Below, in pieces: positions 7,075 through 15,232 of a DNA stretch of 64,000 bases (its first letter is position 1; each line of letters starts with the position of its first letter). The DNA is from Salinicoccus sesuvii (GTDB taxonomy: Bacteria; Bacillota; Bacilli; Staphylococcales; Salinicoccaceae): positions 1 through 64,000 of the forward strand of contig NZ_JBHRWV010000001.1 of assembly GCF_042648145.1 (NCBI RefSeq), read 5' to 3'. The position numbers were made by a program, and so were the translations under genes. Under the pieces are notes generated by a model, which saw only the letters and a list, made by a program, of their open reading frames with translations, made no database searches and was not told where the DNA came from.

Positions 7075-9045
7075 ATGGAAAAACCAACTTATTATATCAC
7101 CACACCGATATATTACCCGAGTGGAAAACTGCATATCGGCAACGCCTATACAACTATTGCATGTGATGTCATGGCTAGGTACAAACGCATGCGCGGCTTT
7201 GATGTCTACTATCTGACTGGTGCCGACGAGCACGGTCAGAAAATAGAACAAAAAGCGGAAAAAATGGGGATATCTCCTCAGGATTATGTGGATGAAATGG
7301 CTGCATATATGCAGAACCTATGGTCACTCTTAGAAATTACTAACGATCAGTTCATCCGTACAACAAGTCCGGATCACAAGGCGGCAATTCAGAAGATTTT
7401 CAGCAAGCTCTATGAGCAGGGTGATATATATCTTGGTGAGTATGAAGGCTGGTATTCCGTTGAGGATGAGGAATTCTTCACAGAAACTCAACTCGATATT
7501 GTGTACCGAGATGAAGCAGGCAAAATGATTGGTGGCGTAGCGCCAAGCGGACATGAAGTGGAACTTGTAAAAGAAAAAAGTTACTTCTTTAGAATGAGTA
7601 AATATGCAGACCGTCTTGAAAAGTTCTACCAAGATAATCCTGGCTTCATCCAGCCAGAGTCCCGTAAGAATGAGATGCTTAACAACTTCATCCGTCCAGG
7701 ACTTGAGGATCTCGCAGTTTCCCGGACAACATTCGATTGGGGCATATCTGTCGAGTCCGACCCTGAGCACGTCGTCTACGTATGGATAGATGCACTATGT
7801 AACTATATTACTGCCTTAGGCTATGGCACAGATGATGATCAGCTTTTCCAGAAGTACTGGCCGGCGGATACCCACATGATAGGTAAGGAAATTGTACGTT
7901 TCCATGCCATCTATTGGCCAATCATGCTGATGGCGCTTGATCTCCCTCTGCCGAAGAAAATACTCGGCCATGGCTGGTTGGTGATGAAAGATGGCAAGAT
8001 GTCGAAGTCAAAAGGTAACGTTATCTACCCTGAAACGGTTGTTGAGCGATACGGACTCGATGCCCTTCGCTACTACTTGATGCGCGAGGTACCATTTGGT
8101 TCTGATGGCGTCTTTACGCCGGAAGCATTTGTTGATCGGACAAATTTTGACCTTGCCAATGATCTCGGGAATCTGGTCAATCGTACTATTTCCATGATCA
8201 ATAAATATCTTGATGGTGAACTGCCAAAATATACGGGTCATGAAACGGAATTTGATAAAGACCTCGAACAGACGGTCCAGGAAAATATCAAACTTTATGA
8301 AGAAAGTATGGAAGAGACAGAATTCAGCAAGTCGCTTAGAGCAGTATGGACCATTGTCAGCCGTACGAATAAGTATATAGATGAAACGGCCCCTTGGGTA
8401 CTTGCTAAGGATCAGGAGAAACAACAGGCACTCGGTAACGTCATGGTGCACTTGGCTGAGAATATCCGTATCGTTGCGGTTCTTCTGAAACCTTATCTGA
8501 CTCATGGGCCGAACGAGATCTTCAGACAGATGAATGTGACAGATGCAGACCTTCAGACATTTGAGTCTATCATGACTTATGGCAGTATCAGTACGACAGG
8601 TAGGATGATTGCAAAGCCTGAGCCGATTTATCCACGTCTTGATGTGGAAGCTGAAGTCACTCATCTAAAAGACTTAATGACACCGGATGCCCCACCAGAG
8701 GAAGTCGAGGAAGTGGTATCCGAAAAGATTACAATTGATGATTTCAATAAAGTCGAAATCAAAGTTGCGACAGTCATCCACGCAGAAGGCATCAAGAAAG
8801 CCGACAAATTGCTTAAGATTCAGGTGGATCTCGGTGAAGAAAAAAGACAGATTGTCTCGGGTATACGCGAAGCATACGAACCAGAAGACATCGTCGGTAA
8901 AAAAGTGCTTGTAGTGACGAACCTTGAGCCTGTGAAGCTCAGAGGAGAGATGTCGGAGGGAATGATACTGACGGCGGAAATGGGTAAACGTCTCACATTG
9001 ATCTCAGTGCCAAATGGTATTGAAAATGGCAGTATAGTCAAATAG
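7075..9045 (+). CDS. metG: Methionyl-tRNA synthetase
   Basis: Class I synthetase that charges tRNA-Met. 656 aa: HIGH-type signature HIGN at residues 20-23, KMSKS at 308-312, an anticodon-binding helical domain, and a C-terminal EMAPII-like tRNA-binding domain from about 552 (IKVATVIHAEGIKKADKLL). The connective insert lacks the CXXC zinc knuckles seen in E. coli MetG, consistent with the Bacillus-type enzyme. AGGAGG lies just before the ATG. tatD follows 12 bases downstream in the usual order. Confidence 0.97.
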   Translation: MEKPTYYITTPIYYPSGKLHIGNAYTTIACDVMARYKRMRGFDVYYLTGADEHGQKIEQKAEKMGISPQDYVDEMAAYMQNLWSLLEITNDQFIRTTSPDHKAAIQKIFSKLYEQGDIYLGEYEGWYSVEDEEFFTETQLDIVYRDEAGKMIGGVAPSGHEVELVKEKSYFFRMSKYADRLEKFYQDNPGFIQPESRKNEMLNNFIRPGLEDLAVSRTTFDWGISVESDPEHVVYVWIDALCNYITALGYGTDDDQLFQKYWPADTHMIGKEIVRFHAIYWPIMLMALDLPLPKKILGHGWLVMKDGKMSKSKGNVIYPETVVERYGLDALRYYLMREVPFGSDGVFTPEAFVDRTNFDLANDLGNLVNRTISMINKYLDGELPKYTGHETEFDKDLEQTVQENIKLYEESMEETEFSKSLRAVWTIVSRTNKYIDETAPWVLAKDQEKQQALGNVMVHLAENIRIVAVLLKPYLTHGPNEIFRQMNVTDADLQTFESIMTYGSISTTGRMIAKPEPIYPRLDVEAEVTHLKDLMTPDAPPEEVEEVVSEKITIDDFNKVEIKVATVIHAEGIKKADKLLKIQVDLGEEKRQIVSGIREAYEPEDIVGKKVLVVTNLEPVKLRGEMSEGMILTAEMGKRLTLISVPNGIENGSIVK

Positions 9046-9057
9046 AGGAGGAGTATT

Positions 9058-9822
9058 ATGCTGATAGACACACATGTACACCTGAATGCTGACCAGTACG
9101 ATGAAGATCTAGAAGCAGTCCTCAATCGAGCGGCAGAGTCTGGCATCGACAAGATGGTCGTTGTAGGTTTCGATCGGAAAACGATTGAACGAACTATGAC
9201 ACTGATTGATAAATACGATAATATCTATGGGGTCATTGGCTGGCATCCGGTGGATGCGGTGGACTGTACTGATGAAGATCTCAAATGGATCGAAAAGCTA
9301 TCTGCTCATGAAAAAATAGTTGGTATTGGCGAAACAGGCCTCGACTATCATTGGGATAAGTCGCCTAAGAATATCCAAAAAGAGGTCTTTAGAAAGCAGA
9401 TTGCTCTCGCAAAGCGAGTGAACCTACCGATTATTATCCATAATCGTGAAGCGACTCGGGATTGTGTCGATATACTAAAAGAAGAAGGTGCCGAGGAAAT
9501 TGGCGGTATCATGCATGCTTTTAGTGGAACACCAGACGTTGCAGACGAAGTGATTGAGATGAGTTTCCATATTTCCCTAGGAGGTCCCGTTACATTCAAG
9601 AACGCTAAAGATCCAAAGGAAATCGCCAAACATGTACCAATCGACAGGTTGCTTGTCGAAACAGACGCGCCGTTTTTGACTCCTCATCCGTATCGAGGGA
9701 AGAGAAATGAGCCTGCTCTTGTAAAGCTTGTTGCAGAGAAAATAGCAGAACTTCGAGAAATACCCTATGAGCATTTGGCGAAACAGACGACAGAAAATGC
9801 CCGGGCACTCTTTAAGATATAG
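9058..9822 (+). CDS. tatD: TatD-family metal-dependent DNase
   Basis: TIM-barrel hydrolase (YabD group) of 254 aa. Metal-site motifs in order: DTHVHLN (H6, H8), GIGETGLDYH, PIIIHNREA, MHAFSG and VETDAPFLTPHPYRG. The family has 3'-5' exonuclease activity in E. coli; the role in Firmicutes is not settled. Ribosome site GAGGAGG lies before the ATG. Cotranscribed with metG; a strong terminator follows. Confidence 0.92.
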   Translation: MLIDTHVHLNADQYDEDLEAVLNRAAESGIDKMVVVGFDRKTIERTMTLIDKYDNIYGVIGWHPVDAVDCTDEDLKWIEKLSAHEKIVGIGETGLDYHWDKSPKNIQKEVFRKQIALAKRVNLPIIIHNREATRDCVDILKEEGAEEIGGIMHAFSGTPDVADEVIEMSFHISLGGPVTFKNAKDPKEIAKHVPIDRLLVETDAPFLTPHPYRGKRNEPALVKLVAEKIAELREIPYEHLAKQTTENARALFKI

Positions 9823-9825
9823 GAA

Positions 9826-9859
9826 TGAAATCACCGTCATTACGGTGATTTCATTTTTT
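9826..9859 (+). terminator. Terminator after tatD
   Basis: A 12-base perfect stem (9826-9837 with 9842-9853), a CATT loop and a T tract. Confidence 0.9.
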
Positions 9860-9897
9860 ATATTAAAAGTATGATATGATAAAAATGAGGTGCATGA

Positions 9898-10452
9898 ATG
9901 GAAAAACCTATAGTTAAGGAAATCATTGTAGTTGAAGGCAAGGACGATACAAGACGTCTGAATGAAGCTGTTTCCTGTGAAACAATTGAGACTAACGGAT
10001 CTGCCATTAATGAGACGGTGATGCGCGAAATCGAAGTGGCACTATCTACGCGTGGCGCCATCATATTTACAGACCCAGACTACCCGGGCCAAAAAATAAG
10101 AAATACAATAATTGAGCGTTTTCCTGACATTAAAGAAGCTTTCATGCCACGTGAAAAAGCAAAAGGCAAAAATGGTGGTATTGGTATAGAGCACGCATCT
10201 GTTGAGGATATCGTAGATAGTCTGTCCAAGGTATATACGAGCGTTTCCCGTTATGAGGAGAATATCACCATACAGGATATGGTAAGATGGCGCCTATCCG
10301 GGAACAGGGAAGCTTCCAATCGCAGGACATACTTATGTGACCGGTTGAATATTGGCTATGCAAATGCAGGGCAGCTGCGGAAGAAGCTGAACCGCTACAG
10401 TATTTCGCACGAGCGAATCGAACAGACATTAAATGAACTAAAAGGTGAATAG
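9898..10452 (+). CDS. rnmV: Ribonuclease M5
   Basis: TOPRIM-domain nuclease that matures 5S rRNA. 184 aa: TOPRIM glutamate motif IIVVEGKDD (E13) and the DxD motif IFTDPDYPGQKIR near 56-68, then a C-terminal helical region with RLSGNREASNRR. GAGGTG lies before the ATG. A TATGAT sequence 25-30 bases upstream may be its -10. The start of ksgA is two bases after the stop, the conserved arrangement. Confidence 0.95.
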   Translation: MEKPIVKEIIVVEGKDDTRRLNEAVSCETIETNGSAINETVMREIEVALSTRGAIIFTDPDYPGQKIRNTIIERFPDIKEAFMPREKAKGKNGGIGIEHASVEDIVDSLSKVYTSVSRYEENITIQDMVRWRLSGNREASNRRTYLCDRLNIGYANAGQLRKKLNRYSISHERIEQTLNELKGE

Positions 10453-10453
10453 A

Positions 10454-11347
10454 ATGAAGGATATTGCAACGGTTGGCAGAACAAAACAAATATTGAGTGA
10501 ACACGGATTTACCTTCAAGAAAAGTCTGGGACAGAATTTTCTGGTGGATCTGAACGTAATCCGAGAAGTCCTGGACAAGGCGAATATTACAGACCGAACG
10601 GGTATCATCGAAGTCGGGCCAGGAATCGGCTCCCTTACAGAACAACTTGCAAAACGTGCTAGAAAGGTTGTTGCATTTGAAATAGATCAGCGCCTAGTTC
10701 CTGTACTTCAAGATACATTATCTCCATACGATAACGTTGAGGTAGTAAATGCGGATATATTGGAAGCGGATGTCGCAACAACCATCTCCGAATCGTTGTC
10801 GGATTGCGAGGAAGTGATTGTTGTAGCCAATCTACCTTACTACATTACTACACCGATACTGATGCATTTCCTCGAGCAGAACCTGCCCATCCAACGTTAC
10901 TATGTCATGATGCAAAAGGAGGTTGGAGAACGGATTAGTGCTCGTCCAAACAGTAAAGCATATGGATCGCTCTCCATTGCCATCGACTATTATACAGAAG
11001 CACGTGTTGTTCAGAACGTACCTAAATCTGTCTTCATGCCACCCCCAAACGTAGATTCTATCATTGTTGAGATGGTGCGTCGCAAGAAGCCGAAAGTAGA
11101 TGTTGAAGACGAGCCATTGTTTTTCAAACTGACAAGAGGAGCATTTGGTCAGAGGAGGAAAACGATACTCAACAACTATTCGAGCATCTTTGAAGAGGGG
11201 AAAGAGAAGAAGGAAGCGCTCCACCAGATGCTTGAAAAAGCAGGTATTGACCCAAGGAGGCGTGGAGAGAGTCTCTCTATCGAAGATTTTGCGAAAATAT
11301 ATCGAGAGGTCAAAGCTACGCCTGATTTGAAGCTGGCTGAGATATAG
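10454..11347 (+). CDS. rsmA: 16S rRNA (adenine-1518/1519-N6)-dimethyltransferase
   Basis: KsgA dimethylates two adjacent adenines at the 3' end of 16S rRNA late in 30S assembly. 297 aa. Seen: FKKSLGQNFLVD, SAM motif VGPGIGSLT, acidic FEIDQRL, catalytic NLPYY (ANLPYYITTPILM), and the C-terminal domain with FGQRRKTILNN. ATG 10454 is chosen because AAAGGTG ends six bases upstream; a GTG at 10445 would lie inside the ribosome site. Confidence 0.96.
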   Translation: MKDIATVGRTKQILSEHGFTFKKSLGQNFLVDLNVIREVLDKANITDRTGIIEVGPGIGSLTEQLAKRARKVVAFEIDQRLVPVLQDTLSPYDNVEVVNADILEADVATTISESLSDCEEVIVVANLPYYITTPILMHFLEQNLPIQRYYVMMQKEVGERISARPNSKAYGSLSIAIDYYTEARVVQNVPKSVFMPPPNVDSIIVEMVRRKKPKVDVEDEPLFFKLTRGAFGQRRKTILNNYSSIFEEGKEKKEALHQMLEKAGIDPRRRGESLSIEDFAKIYREVKATPDLKLAEI

Positions 11348-11374
11348 TAGAAGTGACAGAATTTACGGGGAATT

Positions 11375-11403
11375 TTGACAGAATTATGTAAACTTGCTAT
11401 ACT
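11375..11403 (+). promoter_or_regulatory. Strong promoter of veg
   Basis: TTGACA (11375-11380), 17 bases, TATACT (11398-11403): a near-consensus sigma-A promoter. The veg promoter of Bacillus is also known to be strong. Confidence 0.85.
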
Positions 11404-11424
11404 GTGAATAGTGAGGTGGGTCAA

Positions 11425-11688
11425 ATGCCAAAAACTTTAGTCGACATCAAAAAAATTCTTGATTGTCAATTGGGTTGTCCAGTTTTACTCCGTGCAAATG
11501 GAGGACGCAAGAAGTTGGTTGAACGACGAGGTATTCTGAGAGAGACATATCCTTCTGTCTTCGTCGTAGAACTCGATCAGGAGGAACACAGCTTTGAAAG
11601 AGTGTCATATACATATACTGACGTATTGACATCTAACGTTGAAGTGACATTCTATAATGAACAGAGAGAAGCATTTGTAATCCAATAA
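11425..11688 (+). CDS. veg: Veg protein
   Basis: Small conserved protein of 87 aa (86 in B. subtilis), linked there to biofilm gene control. Seen: TLVDIKKILDCQLGCPVLLRANGGRKK near the N-terminus and the TYTDVLTSNVEVTFYN ending, both family signatures. GAGGTGGG precedes the ATG at 11425. Monocistronic, with its own strong promoter and terminator. Confidence 0.93.
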   Translation: MPKTLVDIKKILDCQLGCPVLLRANGGRKKLVERRGILRETYPSVFVVELDQEEHSFERVSYTYTDVLTSNVEVTFYNEQREAFVIQ

Positions 11689-11697
11689 TCGAACGGT

Positions 11698-11727
11698 GGC
11701 TACTATCCTCAGGATAGTAGCCTTTTT
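11698..11727 (+). terminator. Terminator of veg
   Basis: An 11-base stem (11698-11708 with 11712-11722), a TCA loop and five T. Confidence 0.9.
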
Positions 11728-11732
11728 GTATC

Positions 11733-11774
11733 AACAAGGAACAGACAGATAACTGCCTGTTCCTTGTTTTTTTC
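11733..11774. terminator. Second hairpin between veg and the FMN reductase gene
   Basis: A perfect 12-base stem (11733-11744 with 11757-11768) continuing into a run of T on the plus strand. It lies at the 3' end of the minus-strand reductase gene, where it can end or protect that transcript, and it backs up the veg terminator. Confidence 0.6.
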
Positions 11775-12338
11775 TTACCGTATAGTTTTGAGACCTTTTG
11801 ACCATTTGACTGTCATTGTAACAACGTTTTCGATAGTTGCATGGTGTATATCTGATGGTCTAAACGTCTTCATGTTTTCAAAGTCATTGAAGAGACTGAA
11901 TGCACCAAATGGCGTTACAGTAGCGATATTCAAGTTGGAAAGAATCTGACGAAGTGATAATGTCGCCGCTACAGCAAGGGTAGAGCCATAACCGACGATT
12001 CCAGCCGCTTTATTCGCCCATTCTGGACCAATGTAATCAATTGCATTTTTGAGAGAAGCTGTAATACTTTTGTTATATTCAGGTGTAATGAAGATAAAGC
12101 CGTCCATCTCATCTATCTTTCTAGACCACGCATTGATCTCGTCTGTAGAATACTGCTTATTTGCCATTATTGGTGGAAGGTCTTCGCTAAACATTGGAAA
12201 ATCATATTCCATTATATCGATGATTTCAAATTGTGCATCGAGCTTGAGGTTTTCCGCAAATGTTTTCACCCATTCTGCGACTTGAAGATTTACACGCGCC
12301 GGTCTTGTACTACCTGTAATGATCCCTATTTTAACCAT
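11775..12338 (-). CDS. NAD(P)H-dependent FMN reductase family protein
   Basis: Flavodoxin-like reductase of 187 aa. Seen: FMN phosphate loop GIITGSTRPARVNLQVAEWV at the N-terminus, and FITPEYNKSITASLKNAIDYI with the following GPEW segment, which are the flavin and quinone site signatures of the YhdA/ChrR/azoreductase group. It probably reduces quinones, azo dyes or flavin; the true substrate is unknown. GGAGG lies upstream of the ATG. Opens an accessory block inserted between veg and ispE. Confidence 0.88.
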   Translation of the reverse strand: MVKIGIITGSTRPARVNLQVAEWVKTFAENLKLDAQFEIIDIMEYDFPMFSEDLPPIMANKQYSTDEINAWSRKIDEMDGFIFITPEYNKSITASLKNAIDYIGPEWANKAAGIVGYGSTLAVAATLSLRQILSNLNIATVTPFGAFSLFNDFENMKTFRPSDIHHATIENVVTMTVKWSKGLKTIR

Positions 12339-12493
12339 AAGTTATTCCTCCGATATCCGTCGATTAGATAATGCATATATAGTATTTAAAAGTAACTTGC
12401 TTTATATATATTAAAGTAAATTTTGGGAATTTCAAATTATTTGATCAGATCCTATATTTTATTCGGCATGAAGCAATGGCTCAGTAAGTGTAA

Positions 12494-12499
12494 TATAAT
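12494..12499 (+). promoter_or_regulatory. Possible -10 element of the LytTR-fusion gene
   Basis: TATAAT about 35 bases before the start at 12533. No convincing -35 is seen at the right distance, so if it is real it probably needs an activator. Confidence 0.3.
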
Positions 12500-12532
12500 A
12501 AGAAATGAATATAGGGCGATGAGGTGTTAACC

Positions 12533-13444
12533 ATGAAAGAAATTAAAGTATCAGAAGTAATAGGTGAAAAGAGTGATCAATACATAAGATTTGGCGAGGA
12601 AGATTTAACCGTTATTCAAATGCCTATCGAATATCTCCAGAAGATTACGGAGCTAACCGAGCATTCATCAACAATTTTTCATCTAGAAAGTTCAACTCAA
12701 AACTATGTGCGTCTGACAGTGCGAGAACACCTTAAATTTTTCAACAAATGGTATGGTAGCAAAATGGACATCGATTCTATTTTGAAGCAGTTTAATCTGG
12801 AGTCTTTTCAAAAGATGAGGCTTCGAAAATGTAGCGATGAAATCGCTCAGAGAATGGCTTATGTTCAAGCTATGATGTCCAATCAAAAACTTGTGTTGGC
12901 AGTCAATCCATTATACGGGGCAACCATTGAAAATATACATATTTTTCACCGTGTAATCGAACAGATGAAGCAGATGGGCAAGAGCATTATGGTTATCACA
13001 CATAGCACGGAAGATGCGTTGGTCATTTCCCAGAACATATCAAAACTCAACAATCAGGGGCTCAAGACGTTGGAAACCGAGGAACCAACCGTCCAACCAC
13101 ATAGTGCTTTTAACCGAATAAAGGCGAAGATGGAAGATAAAACAGTTTTCGTGGATCTAGAGGATATTGAGTACATGGAAAGTAATGAAGGTAAGGTCTA
13201 TATAAATATTTCCCGGGAAAAGTTCGCTATAGAAGGGAATATGACAGAAACTGAGAATAGACTAAGGGATTACGGTTTCTACAGGTGTCATCGATCCTAT
13301 ATCGTCAATCTGAAAAAGGTGAAGGAAATCATCAACTGGTCGAAAAATACATATTCGATTGTCATAGATAACCCTGATAAGACAAAAATTCCGTTGTCTA
13401 GAGCAAAATATAATGAAATTCAAGAACTGCTCATCCTTCACTAG
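12533..13444 (+). CDS. LytTR transcriptional regulator fused to a degenerate ABC-ATPase-like domain
   Basis: 303 aa. The C-terminal third (about 195-303) is a LytTR DNA-binding domain: EDKTVFVDLEDIEYMES, YRCHRSYIVNLKKVKEI and IPLSRAKYNEI. The first 180 residues align by eye with an ABC ATPase but are degenerate. LTVREHLKFFNKWYG (62-76) matches LTVKDNLTLFRKLYG of the adjacent ATPase. CSDEIAQR (100-107) replaces the LSxGxxQR signature, LVLAVNPLYGAT (120-131) replaces the Walker B/D-loop, and the H-loop ITHSTEDA (155-162) is kept. No Walker A motif is present, so ATP hydrolysis is unlikely. Inferred role: regulator of the downstream transporter, perhaps sensing it through the ABC-like part. Start chosen by GAGGTG six bases before ATG 12533. 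Confidence 0.85.
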   Translation: MKEIKVSEVIGEKSDQYIRFGEEDLTVIQMPIEYLQKITELTEHSSTIFHLESSTQNYVRLTVREHLKFFNKWYGSKMDIDSILKQFNLESFQKMRLRKCSDEIAQRMAYVQAMMSNQKLVLAVNPLYGATIENIHIFHRVIEQMKQMGKSIMVITHSTEDALVISQNISKLNNQGLKTLETEEPTVQPHSAFNRIKAKMEDKTVFVDLEDIEYMESNEGKVYINISREKFAIEGNMTETENRLRDYGFYRCHRSYIVNLKKVKEIINWSKNTYSIVIDNPDKTKIPLSRAKYNEIQELLILH

Positions 13445-13471
13445 TACACTTTGCACCAACAGAAGTACGTT

Positions 13472-13482
13472 TCATCGGATGA
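13472..13482. promoter_or_regulatory. Possible LytTR operator
   Basis: Short dyad TCATC-G-GATGA between the LytTR gene and the transporter genes, followed by CCGAGTTG. Placement suggests an operator for the neighbouring regulator; no binding consensus is applied. Confidence 0.3.
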
Positions 13483-13558
13483 CCGAGTTGCTTATTGATG
13501 ATTTTATACATTTCATAGCATCATAGCGACGTCTCATCTTAAATACATCGCAGTATCC

Positions 13559-13600
13559 AGCCTCCGGTTCTAGAGTGGAGACATCCTAGAAACGGAGGCT
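13559..13600 (+). promoter_or_regulatory. Hairpin covering the ribosome binding site of the ABC ATPase gene
   Basis: Arms 13559-13573 and 13586-13600 pair over 14 of 15 positions (one G-A mismatch) with a 12-base loop. The 3' arm contains GGAGG (13594-13598), the ribosome site eight bases before the ATG at 13607. Little T tract follows (TAATTTA), so masking of translation fits better than termination, although a weak terminator is possible. Confidence 0.6.
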
Positions 13601-13606
13601 TAATTT

Positions 13607-14455
13607 ATGAAAACTGGAATAAGTGTAAAAGCGTTGGAAAAGCATTTTAATAACGAAAAAGCGTTGAAGGGCATTTCCTTTAAAGTAGCTCAAGGAGAAA
13701 TATTTGGGCTGCTCGGACCAAGCGGCTCAGGTAAAACAACGACAATTAAAATACTCACAGGAGAACTGGAACCGACAGCAGGACAAGTTGAGGTGCTCGG
13801 CTACTCTCACGAAGCATTTAAAAAATCGGACTACGTCAGATCTCTCGGTATACTTTCTGACAATAGTTCCCTTTATGAACGTCTTACTGTAAAGGATAAT
13901 CTGACTTTGTTCAGGAAACTTTATGGCACGGAACAGAAAAAAGTGGATCAGGTCTTAAAAGAAGTGGGTCTTGAAAGCCATATCAACAAACGTGTAAAGG
14001 ATTTGTCAAAAGGTATGAAGCAACGCATACTTTTATGTAAAGCGGTCTTGCACGAACCTGAAATACTTTTCCTCGATGAGCCTACAAGTGCACTCGATCC
14101 CGTTACAACAGAGAGTATTCATACTATGTTGCTTAAGATCAAATCGAGGGGAACGACAATCATGCTGACAACGCATAATATGGATGAAGCAACGAAGCTT
14201 TGCGATACAGTGGCGTTTCTAAACGATGGCGTCATCATTGATGATGGCTCGCCCGATGCTTTGAGGCAGTCTTACAGGAGTAACGCTATGCATATCACAT
14301 ATAACGATGGTACGACAAAACAGATTGCTTTGAATCTTGAAAACAAAGCACAGTTAGAAGCCGCAATGTTCGATGCAAATGTGGTCAATATGAAAAGTGA
14401 CTACCCGACGCTCGGTGAGGTATTTAAAAAAGTGACTGGAAAGGAGCTTGTCTAA
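13607..14455 (+). CDS. ABC transporter ATP-binding protein (ABC-2 type exporter)
   Basis: ATPase subunit of 282 aa. All motifs are intact: Walker A GPSGSGKTT (37-45), signature LSKGMKQR (133-140), Walker B/D-loop LFLDEPTSALDP (about 154-165) and H-loop TTHNMDEA. A C-terminal extension of about 70 aa follows, as in drug and lantibiotic-type exporters of the DrrA/YhaQ kind. GGAGG is eight bases before the ATG but inside a hairpin. The partner permease follows with the ATG one base after this stop. The cargo cannot be read from the sequence. Confidence 0.93.
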   Translation: MKTGISVKALEKHFNNEKALKGISFKVAQGEIFGLLGPSGSGKTTTIKILTGELEPTAGQVEVLGYSHEAFKKSDYVRSLGILSDNSSLYERLTVKDNLTLFRKLYGTEQKKVDQVLKEVGLESHINKRVKDLSKGMKQRILLCKAVLHEPEILFLDEPTSALDPVTTESIHTMLLKIKSRGTTIMLTTHNMDEATKLCDTVAFLNDGVIIDDGSPDALRQSYRSNAMHITYNDGTTKQIALNLENKAQLEAAMFDANVVNMKSDYPTLGEVFKKVTGKELV

Positions 14456-14456
14456 T

Positions 14457-15155
14457 ATGAATGCAGGAAGAATTATGGCGATCTTCGAGAAAGATATAAA
14501 AGAATTTACACGTAATATGATGCTTTTCACGACAATACTACTACCCATTTTTCTAGCATTTATATATTCCCGCATGGGGGAGGAGGTGCTTCCACCAATG
14601 ATTGTATATCTGGTGGTCGGCGTTGCTTTTGCGGGAATATTGTGTAGTGGAATTATGGCAATGATGGCAGAAGAGAATGAGAAAAATACATTGAGAGGGC
14701 TAGTGCAGTCGCCAGCTTCGATGATGGATATTCTAGTTGGTAAAAGCCTCGTTGTCGTTTTGATGACGGTAGGTTCACTCATTGTTTCTTTCATCCTGAT
14801 GAATACAGGGTTTGAGTGGTCTCCGGCTGTGCTAGCTGGTTTAATCTTGTTGGGGCTGTTTTTCCTCAACATAGGTATTGCAGTAGGGCTCACTGTAGAT
14901 AGTGTAGCTACAACGAGTGTTTACCTTCTTCCCGTAATGTTCATATTTGGGTTTACACCAATGATAGAACTGATTGTACAGGACCCGGAACACCTAGCAA
15001 GAAGAATCGCCGACTATCTTCCAATCTACCAAAATATCGCTATTCACGAAGGTGAAATAGCTGTTCCTCCGGTCATTCTTGTCGCATGGACACTTGTCAG
15101 TTTCCTATACGTTGTTTGGAGTTTCAGAAAACGTATGAGTGATGAGAAGAAATAG
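14457..15155 (+). CDS. ABC-2 type transporter permease
   Basis: Membrane protein of 232 aa with about six hydrophobic segments: LFTTILLPIFLAFIYS, MIVYLVVGVAFAGILCSG, LVVVLMTVGSLIVSFILM, VLAGLILLGLFFLNIGIAVG, TSVYLLPVMFIFGFTPM and PPVILVAWTLVSFLYVVW. This is the normal ABC-2 topology. AAGGAG lies 11 bases before ATG 14457; a TTG at 14448 would sit on the ribosome site. Forms the exporter with the preceding ATPase. Substrate unknown. Confidence 0.9.
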   Translation: MNAGRIMAIFEKDIKEFTRNMMLFTTILLPIFLAFIYSRMGEEVLPPMIVYLVVGVAFAGILCSGIMAMMAEENEKNTLRGLVQSPASMMDILVGKSLVVVLMTVGSLIVSFILMNTGFEWSPAVLAGLILLGLFFLNIGIAVGLTVDSVATTSVYLLPVMFIFGFTPMIELIVQDPEHLARRIADYLPIYQNIAIHEGEIAVPPVILVAWTLVSFLYVVWSFRKRMSDEKK

Positions 15156-15171
15156 ATGTCCCAAAGTCATA

Positions 15172-15205
15172 TTGTATCGTTCCAATTTATGATAAAATGA
15201 TACAA
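15172..15205. repeat. Inverted repeat upstream of ispE
   Basis: TTGTATC (15172-15178) and GATACAA (15199-15205), a perfect seven-base dyad with a 20-base spacer that contains TAAAAT. TTGTAT could serve as a -35, giving overlap of promoter and dyad. Confidence 0.35.
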
Positions 15206-15232
15206 AAATGACCGTATAATGGATGTGAAAGT

